From positions 1 to 64,000 of the forward strand of contig NZ_BJXB01000011.1 of assembly GCF_007990775.1 (NCBI RefSeq): a stretch of DNA of 64,000 bases. Reading direction: 5' to 3'. Source of the stretch: Deinococcus cellulosilyticus NBRC 106333 = KACC 11606 (GTDB lineage Bacteria > Deinococcota > Deinococci > Deinococcales > Deinococcaceae). How positions within the stretch are numbered: position 1 is the stretch's first letter; each line of letters starts with the position of its first letter. This document shows, piece after piece, positions 58,823 to 64,000 of this stretch. Under the pieces are notes generated by a model. That model made no database searches. It worked only from the letters and a program-made list of their open reading frames with translations, and was not told the origin of the DNA. The position numbers were made by a program, and so were the translations under genes.

Positions 58823-59854
58823 TTATGCTCTCGGCTGCTCCCACAGCATCACCCTCTGCCCCGTCCTTGCACTTTCCAGTGCCCCAAACACCATCTGCAT
58901 GCTTTTGATGTTGTCGGTGCACACGGTCTCTGGGTCGCGCCCCTCGATCAGGGCCTCAAACATCTCGTCCAGGCACCCGAAATGGCCTTCCCGACCCTGC
59001 CAGCTGTCCTCGGCTTCAACGCGTTCGAGATCCCGCTGGAAGGCTTGCTGCTCAGGGTCTTTGACCTTTTCAGCATAGAGCTGCTCTCCGTCCCAGATGG
59101 CAGTGCCGAGGCTGCCCATCACGCGCCACTGGGCTTCCCAGGAAGTCTGCACCCCTTCAGCGCACCATGAACCGTTGTAGGTGAAGACCGATCCATCCGA
59201 CATCTCGAAGATGCACACTGCTGCAGCGTTCCCCTGATACCAGGAGCCTTTTGGGTTGAATTCATGGCAGTACACAGATACAGGATCGGCCTGCAGGATG
59301 AATCTGGCCTGATCGAAGGTGTGAATGGCCATGTCCAGGATCAGGGGGCTGTCCATCAGGTCCCGGAAGCCTCCGAAGTGTGCCCCGATGAAGAAGCTGG
59401 CGGTGGCAAATCCAGGGGTACCAATCTGGCCGGAGTGCACAATGTCCCGGAAGGCCCGGATGGGTTTGAGGTAGCGGCGGTTTTGCATGATGGCGTAGGT
59501 GCGGCCTGCTTTCTGTGCAGCTTCCATCATGATGCGGGCATCTTCCAGGGAGGAGGCCATTGGTTTTTCACCGAGCACGTCACATCCTGCAGCGAAAGCA
59601 GCGAGGGCAATGTCCTTGTGGGCATCTGGGATGGTGATGTCAAAAACCAGGTTGGCATCCACCTGTTGCAGGGCATCTTCCAGGGTGGTGAAGATCGGGC
59701 AGGCGAGCTGGAACTTCTCCTTCATTTTTTCTGCGGTCTGGGGGTAAAGGTCCACCAGAGCGACGATGGTGGTGTCTTGACGTTGCCGGGCGTACTCCAC
59801 CCAGGTGTGGGCCATGCTGCCGCAGCCTGCAATGATGGTTTTGAAGCGTGTCAT
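58823..59854 (-). CDS. Gfo/Idh/MocA-family oxidoreductase
   Basis: A 343-residue NAD(P)-dependent oxidoreductase acting on sugars or inositols. The Rossmann motif is IAGCGSMAHTWVEYA (about 7-21), followed by DANLVFDITIPDAHKDIALAAFAAGCDVLGEKPMASSLEDA, where EKP carries the family lysine, and MQNRRYLKP. The C-terminal domain contains LDMAIHTFDQARFIL with a catalytic histidine. AAGGA precedes the ATG at 59854. The substrate is unknown; a GAATCGATTC palindrome upstream hints at LacI-type control. Confidence 0.9.
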   Translation of the reverse strand: MTRFKTIIAGCGSMAHTWVEYARQRQDTTIVALVDLYPQTAEKMKEKFQLACPIFTTLEDALQQVDANLVFDITIPDAHKDIALAAFAAGCDVLGEKPMASSLEDARIMMEAAQKAGRTYAIMQNRRYLKPIRAFRDIVHSGQIGTPGFATASFFIGAHFGGFRDLMDSPLILDMAIHTFDQARFILQADPVSVYCHEFNPKGSWYQGNAAAVCIFEMSDGSVFTYNGSWCAEGVQTSWEAQWRVMGSLGTAIWDGEQLYAEKVKDPEQQAFQRDLERVEAEDSWQGREGHFGCLDEMFEALIEGRDPETVCTDNIKSMQMVFGALESARTGQRVMLWEQPRA

Positions 59855-59905
59855 GGGGGTCCTTTCGAGGCGGAAGTGAAATTCTGCCTGTCCATTCAGA
59901 GTGTC

Positions 59906-59926
59906 GAATCGATTCTCCAATTCTAA
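59906..59926 (-). promoter_or_regulatory. -10 box and LacI-like palindrome upstream of the Gfo/Idh/MocA gene
   Basis: TAGAAT on the minus strand (about 59920-59925) is followed by the 10-base palindrome GAATCGATTC (59906-59915). A central CG is usual for LacI-family operators. Confidence 0.4.
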
Positions 59927-60107
59927 AACCACAACACAGGGACTGTAAGGGGAGCATCCATATCCTTTCCGTTGAATCTATACATCAGACGGGTTTTCAC
60001 TCTGCAAGCCAGCCCACCAAAGGCCGACTTTGAAGCTTTGCTCAAGCTCCGGACTTCAGGATTCCTTACATCTTGCCTGTGCCAGACCGAAAATACTGTG
60101 CAGTACC

Positions 60108-61118
60108 ATGACAAGCATCACACGGGAACTTCAGGACTGCTACTACCGTCGAGAAGGCCACTCGCTGGACACCTTCTGTTACTTTCTGCCAGACGGTGAA
60201 CCCCTCACCGAAGAGGAGGAAATTGCCCGTCTGAATGCACTGGGCATCCCTCCTGCCTACACGGATGTTTTTGTTTCTCCTGACCCGGAAGCTGCACTGC
60301 AGGCTTTTGGCCGGGACAAAGCAGGCCGCCTGCAATACCGTTACCACAGTGACTTCATGCAGAAAAATGCAGAGGAAAAATGGAAGCGGCTCGGGAAATT
60401 TGCAGATGCCCTGCCCCTCCTGCGCACCGAGAGTGCCCGTGACCTGAAACGCAGCACCCTGCACCCCCGCAAAGTCCTTGCCCTGATGACCCGACTGCTC
60501 TACATTGCCCGTTTTCGGGTGGGCTCAGATTGTTACGTCCAGCAGCACAAAACCTATGGCCTCACCACCCTGCTCAAAAGACATGTGAAGGTGGAAGGCA
60601 GCACCGTGGAATTCAAATTCAAGGGCAAGCACAGCATCTGGCAGCACAAGGTCACCACCGACCAGACCCTGGCCCGCAACATGGTTCGCCTCAAGGAACT
60701 GCCTGGAGCATTCCTCTTCAAGGCCGAAACAGAACAGGGCATTGTGCGCCTGCATTCCCATGACCTCAATGCCTACATCCGCGAGGTGATGGGGCCTTTC
60801 ACCGCCAAGGATTTCCGGACCTGGGGAGGAACTTTGCTTGCTGCCGAATTCCTGGCAGAAGTGGGACTGCCCCAGAGTGAGCGCCAGGCCCGCAAGAACC
60901 TCACCGAGTGCGTGAAAGTGGTTGCTGCAGACCTTGGGAACACCCCGGCAGTGGTGCGGGGTCACTACATCTCCCCGAAAGTCTTTGACGTGTATCTGGA
61001 AGGCCGGATTCTGGACGATTTCAAGCTGAGAAACCAGATCAACAGCGAAGCACACCTCACCGAGTCAGAACTGGCCTTGAAGCGCCTGCTCAGGGCCAAA
61101 ACCGGCGCTTCAAAATAG
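60108..61118 (+). CDS. DNA topoisomerase IB (poxvirus type)
   Basis: A 336-residue eukaryote/poxvirus-like type IB topoisomerase, which relaxes DNA through a 3'-phosphotyrosyl link. The N-terminal domain is followed by the catalytic core with KHSIWQHKV, LHSHDLNAYIREVMG and KDFRTWGGT (basic active-site residues), and the nucleophile Y287 in VVRGHYISP. D. radiodurans encodes such an enzyme. The ATG at 60108 gives the family N-terminus and has TACTGT eight bases upstream; the frame is open to 60030. Confidence 0.93.
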   Translation: MTSITRELQDCYYRREGHSLDTFCYFLPDGEPLTEEEEIARLNALGIPPAYTDVFVSPDPEAALQAFGRDKAGRLQYRYHSDFMQKNAEEKWKRLGKFADALPLLRTESARDLKRSTLHPRKVLALMTRLLYIARFRVGSDCYVQQHKTYGLTTLLKRHVKVEGSTVEFKFKGKHSIWQHKVTTDQTLARNMVRLKELPGAFLFKAETEQGIVRLHSHDLNAYIREVMGPFTAKDFRTWGGTLLAAEFLAEVGLPQSERQARKNLTECVKVVAADLGNTPAVVRGHYISPKVFDVYLEGRILDDFKLRNQINSEAHLTESELALKRLLRAKTGASK

Positions 61119-61121
61119 GGT

Positions 61122-61607
61122 TCAGAGGGTGCAACTGGAAGGCTGGGTTTTCAGACGCTGGTACGAAAGGGAAAGCAATTTGCCCTGCTGGATCTGGTAG
61201 GCCACTTTCACGCTGCCATAGGTTTTGCTGAAGTTCAGATTGCTGTTCTGGGCTGCCTGCATCATGTGGTCCATGGAAGCAGCAGAAGGTCCAAAATTCA
61301 GACACAGGCTTGCCATGCGCAACACTGCATTGAAGACCTTTTCTCCCTGGCTTGAGGGGAGATTCTGCAGCTTCAGGACCTGCAGTTTCTGGATCTGGTG
61401 GTTTTTTTGCAGGGCCAGTGCCCGCACTGTGATGTTCTGAGAGGGAGTGCCAGGAAAGGAGACCCTGTAATCCGCCTGCACCTCTGTGCTGCTGACGGTC
61501 CTGATGGTTCCACGCTGGATTTTCAGCCCCTGATCGTTCAATTGCTCAAAATTCAGGGCATGGGCCATCGAGAAACAGGACAGGACCAGCAGAAGCACAA
61601 AATGCAT
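61122..61607 (-). CDS. Secreted small protein, unknown function
   Basis: A 161-residue protein with a signal peptide (MHFVLLLVLSCFSMAHA, cleavage before LNFEQL). The mature part is mainly beta-strand and has two cysteines (SLCLNFG and PSSCTL) that could pair. No family recognised. It ends four bases from the convergent topoisomerase gene and lies 14 bases downstream of the YdcF-like gene, probably co-transcribed with it. Confidence 0.65.
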   Translation of the reverse strand: MHFVLLLVLSCFSMAHALNFEQLNDQGLKIQRGTIRTVSSTEVQADYRVSFPGTPSQNITVRALALQKNHQIQKLQVLKLQNLPSSQGEKVFNAVLRMASLCLNFGPSAASMDHMMQAAQNSNLNFSKTYGSVKVAYQIQQGKLLSLSYQRLKTQPSSCTL

Positions 61608-61621
61608 GGAAGCATGGTATC

Positions 61622-62197
61622 TCAGATCCAGCCTTCTCCAAAGGGCTCAGGTTCCAGCAGGTGGGTGCCTGAGAACTGCTGGATGCGCAGGATTTCTTTT
61701 TCCACACGCTGACGCTGCTCGGGATCATGTTGCCATTGTCCGAGCAGGGCATCTGTTTCGTAGGTCAGGCAGAAGTACTGGATGTTTTTGGGCAGGAAAC
61801 ACTTGAGCTGCATCAACACCCTTCTGCTGTGCTGCCATTTGCTGATCACCAGCATGCTTCTGAGATTCACAATGCTGTGACTCCCGTGGAATTTCAGGAG
61901 TTCAGCGAAGCCGTAGACCACATTCTCCAGGGTGGTCATCGACTGGTTTTCCAGAAGGATGCGCTCTGGAGAAATGCCATGTTCCAGCAGGAACTTCTGG
62001 TGCCTCTCAGCTTCGGTTAAACCATCTTCACCTCTTTTGCCCCCCGTCAGCAGAACTTGAGAGATTCGTTCACTTTCAAGCAGAGGAAGAACCTTCTGCA
62101 CCGGAGCAAGGAACCGGGTTCCAGAGACAAAGGCCACATCTGCACGGTCAAAAGGTGTTTGCATGTTCAGAAAATGCTCAGGACCCTTGAGAATCAT
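61622..62197 (-). CDS. YdcF/SanA-like (DUF218) protein
   Basis: A 191-residue protein of the DUF218 group. The pattern VAFVSGTR...VLLTGGKRG...TEAERHQKFLLEHGISPERILLENQSMTTLENVVYGFAELL, then SMLVISKWQHSRRVLMQLK, is diagnostic. There is no membrane segment, so it resembles cytosolic YdcF rather than SanA/ElyC. YdcF binds SAM in E. coli structures, but the role is unknown. A full promoter with TTGACT, 17 bases and TAGGAT ends seven bases before the ATG. Confidence 0.85.
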   Translation of the reverse strand: MILKGPEHFLNMQTPFDRADVAFVSGTRFLAPVQKVLPLLESERISQVLLTGGKRGEDGLTEAERHQKFLLEHGISPERILLENQSMTTLENVVYGFAELLKFHGSHSIVNLRSMLVISKWQHSRRVLMQLKCFLPKNIQYFCLTYETDALLGQWQHDPEQRQRVEKEILRIQQFSGTHLLEPEPFGEGWI

Positions 62198-62204
62198 GCT
62201 TTAA

Positions 62205-62233
62205 ATCCTAAAGTACAACTTTGTTACAGTCAA
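62205..62233 (-). promoter_or_regulatory. Leaderless promoter of the YdcF-like gene
   Basis: On the minus strand: TTGACT (62228-62233), 17-base spacer, TAGGAT (62205-62210), then seven bases to the ATG at 62197. The best-formed leaderless promoter in the window. Confidence 0.65.
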
Positions 62234-62306
62234 AAAGGAGCACCTCCTGTGTAGTGAAGAAGGTTCAACATTAAACCCTGTGAGTTTCAGCTGCAAGGAG
62301 ACCTGT

Positions 62307-63617
62307 ATGAAGAAAAAGCACCTCATGAAGGCCGTCCTCACCCTGAGCCTGCTGGGCTGCCAGATGAATGCAGCCCCGGTATCTCCCAGACTGGTCAGCA
62401 CCAGTGTGGACGTGCGAGATGGGCTGAACACCGCACCCTTCAATCAGGCCCGCACCCTCAATGTGCCTGAAGGCATGAAGATCGAGGTGGTGGCCCGCGT
62501 TCCCGGCGCACGGTTCCTTGCCGTCACACCAGATGGCAATGTGCTGGTGTCCCAGCCAAACACTGGAAAAATCACCCTGCTGCGCTCCTCTGCTGCTTAC
62601 GCAGCCTCGGACTTCGTGACTGGATTGCAGCGCCCCCACGACATGGTTTTTACCCAGGTTGAAGGCAAGACCTACCTGTATGTCTCGGAGGCAGGCCGCA
62701 TCACCCGCTCGGAATACCAGAATGGTGATCTGACCCGACGTGCAGCCACAGGGGTGGTGGAGAACCTGCCCACATCCCCCCTGCCAGGGGAAGGGAATTA
62801 CCGACACCTGCTGAAGAACATCGCCCTTGGGAATGGCAAACTCTATGTGTCCATTGCCAGTTCCACCAACGAGGACCCCAGAGATCTGCAGGTCGAACCC
62901 AAACGCGGAGCGATCTACCAGTACGACCTCGACGGCAAAAACGGTCGCCTTTTCGCCACAGGCATTCGCAATGCTGAAGGCCTTGACTTTGATCCTGTGA
63001 CAGGAGAACTCTGGGCAGTGGTCAACCAGCGGGACGACATCCAGTACCCTTACCATCAGGATTTCGATGGAGACGGTTCGGACGATTACGGCAAGGTGAT
63101 TCCTGACTTTGTGGACAACAACCCCACAGAGCAATTCATCAAAGTCAAAGATGGAGGGGACTATGGCTGGCCTTACTGCAACCCCATCGCCACCAATGGC
63201 AACATGAAGGCCATCACCTACGTTCCAGACGTGACCCGCAATCCCGACAACAGCGTCAAAAACTGTGCCCAGATGACGAAGACCGATCTGGGCATCCAGG
63301 GACACTCTGCGCCCCTGGGGCTCACCTTCTGGAGTGGAAACAACGTGCCAGCAGCCTTCAAGAACGGGGCCACCTCTGGACTTCACGGCTCATGGAACCG
63401 TCAGGCCTTCACCGGGCACAAGGTCAGCTTCTTCCCCTTCCAGAACGGTGAACCCACCGGAGAACAGGACCTCGTGACAGGCTGGGTTACAGATGCCGTG
63501 AACAAGGTGCGCTGGGGACGCCCGGTGGACACCGCTGTCCTGCCCGATGGAAGCCTGCTGATTTCCGACGACCAGAGTGGAACGGTGTACCGTCTGTATC
63601 AACCCCTGCCGATGTAA
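62307..63617 (+). CDS. PQQ-type sugar (sorbosone) dehydrogenase-like lipoprotein
   Basis: A 436-residue exported six-bladed beta-propeller of the soluble glucose/sorbosone dehydrogenase family. The signal ends in LLGC (C18), a likely lipobox. Family elements are RPHDMVF, RNAEGLDFDPVTGELWAVVNQRDD, GGDYGWPYCNP, QGHSAPLGLTFWSG and LHGSWNR, with the propeller closing in RPVDTAVLPDGSLLISDDQSGTVYRL. These oxidise sugars using PQQ. AAGGAG precedes the ATG at 62307. A single-gene unit with terminator. Confidence 0.9.
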   Translation: MKKKHLMKAVLTLSLLGCQMNAAPVSPRLVSTSVDVRDGLNTAPFNQARTLNVPEGMKIEVVARVPGARFLAVTPDGNVLVSQPNTGKITLLRSSAAYAASDFVTGLQRPHDMVFTQVEGKTYLYVSEAGRITRSEYQNGDLTRRAATGVVENLPTSPLPGEGNYRHLLKNIALGNGKLYVSIASSTNEDPRDLQVEPKRGAIYQYDLDGKNGRLFATGIRNAEGLDFDPVTGELWAVVNQRDDIQYPYHQDFDGDGSDDYGKVIPDFVDNNPTEQFIKVKDGGDYGWPYCNPIATNGNMKAITYVPDVTRNPDNSVKNCAQMTKTDLGIQGHSAPLGLTFWSGNNVPAAFKNGATSGLHGSWNRQAFTGHKVSFFPFQNGEPTGEQDLVTGWVTDAVNKVRWGRPVDTAVLPDGSLLISDDQSGTVYRLYQPLPM

Positions 63618-63636
63618 GCCACGAAGCAAACCCTGG

Positions 63637-63662
63637 GGGCAGCAGTCTGGCTGCCCTTTTTT
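63637..63662 (+). terminator. Terminator of the sugar dehydrogenase gene
   Basis: GGGCAGC-AGTCTG-GCTGCCC stem followed by TTTTTT. Confidence 0.85.
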
Positions 63663-64000
63663 CATCGGAAATACGTGCGGGACTGCATCAGCAGGGCAAA
63701 GCCCGCAGCCATCAACAGCATGGTGATGACCCCCACCGGATAATAGATGTGGCTGTTCAGGAAAGAAAAAGCCGAGGCAATCAGCAGAAAACCGCCCAGA
63801 AAAGCCCTGCGCCCCACCAGTTGCCAGTACAGAAACAGCACCACCAGGGAAGCCAGCAGGAAACTCCACACCCCGATCTGGCTCAGGGTGTTGCCTGTGT
63901 TGAACAGGGCCAGCACTTCAGAGGACTGGGGATTCAGGTTCTTCTGGACCATGAGTCCGGTGGCAATCCCGGCCAGCACATCCAGAGCCCCGTAATAGAT
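63662..64000 (-). CDS. Membrane protein, 5' end outside the window
   Basis: The C-terminal 112 codons of a hydrophobic protein with about four helices (for example LSQIGVWSFLLASLVVLFLYW and HIYYPVGVITMLLMAAGFALLM). A GTG at 63979 could be a start, but the frame remains open to the window edge (reading YYGALDVLAG), so the gene probably begins beyond 64000. No family recognised. Confidence 0.6.
   Translation of the reverse strand: MYYGALDVLAGIATGLMVQKNLNPQSSEVLALFNTGNTLSQIGVWSFLLASLVVLFLYWQLVGRRAFLGGFLLIASAFSFLNSHIYYPVGVITMLLMAAGFALLMQSRTYFR

Overview
The window looks like a chromosomal segment of a Deinococcus (Deinococcota). The evidence is a DR2241-type CbiX-like chelatase with an extra cysteine-rich C-terminus, a poxvirus-type DNA topoisomerase IB, many genes with a TANNNT box 5-8 bases before the start codon (leaderless layout), and a GC content of about 55-60% over most of it. 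Species cannot be fixed by eye. I see no rRNA, tRNA, CRISPR array, insertion sequence or prophage.

Layout. 0-12.5 kb: housekeeping and small-molecule genes (methyltransferase-gpsA, an MFS exporter divergent from two tandem winged-helix paralogs, an alpha/beta hydrolase lacking its nucleophile serine, an M23 peptidase, a five-gene minus-strand operon of HAD phosphatases, esterase, PfkB kinase and ferredoxin, then aspC). 12.6-20.6 kb: a complete D-xylose locus: xylA-xylB and xylR on the minus strand, xylF-xylH-xylG on the plus strand, and a 723-base control region with two matching XylR-type operators. 20.6-31.8 kb: mixed metabolic and envelope genes. 32.0-35.5 kb: a minor-pilin operon. 35.7-39.3 kb: a MoxR/Mg-chelatase-like AAA+ ATPase, an internally duplicated acidic protein and a VWA protein. 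39.3-44.1 kb: an alginate-type O-acetylation operon (AlgF, AlgI, AlgJ/X) and a second AlgX-like gene of clearly lower GC. 44.2-49.2 kb: a BMP/PnrA-type nucleoside ABC operon behind a structured leader with a 20-codon upstream ORF. 49.3-52.3 kb: a secreted HbpS/GlcG-like protein with a FixL/FixJ-like two-component pair. 52.3-64 kb: small conserved genes, ModF-like ABC ATPase, TetR plus membrane protein, NSUN-type RNA methyltransferase, Gfo/Idh/MocA oxidoreductase, topoisomerase IB, YdcF-like protein and a PQQ-type sugar dehydrogenase.

How parts work together. Xylose enters through XylFGH, is isomerised by XylA and phosphorylated by XylB; XylR probably blocks xylA through an operator just downstream of the -10 box. 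A terminator between xylA and xylB and a long hairpin between xylF and xylH probably give unequal expression within the operons. The AAA+/VWA pair is the usual two-component remodelling machine. The acetylation genes point to an O-acetylated exopolysaccharide whose synthase is not in the window. The HbpS-like protein beside a sensor kinase resembles the HbpS-SenS-SenR redox/haem sensing arrangement of Streptomyces.

Intergenic DNA carries two repeat types: short arrays with a 7-base period and a 20-base perfect palindrome of REP type. In three places they occur together as one composite module. All motif comparisons were done by eye; no database search or folding was run.
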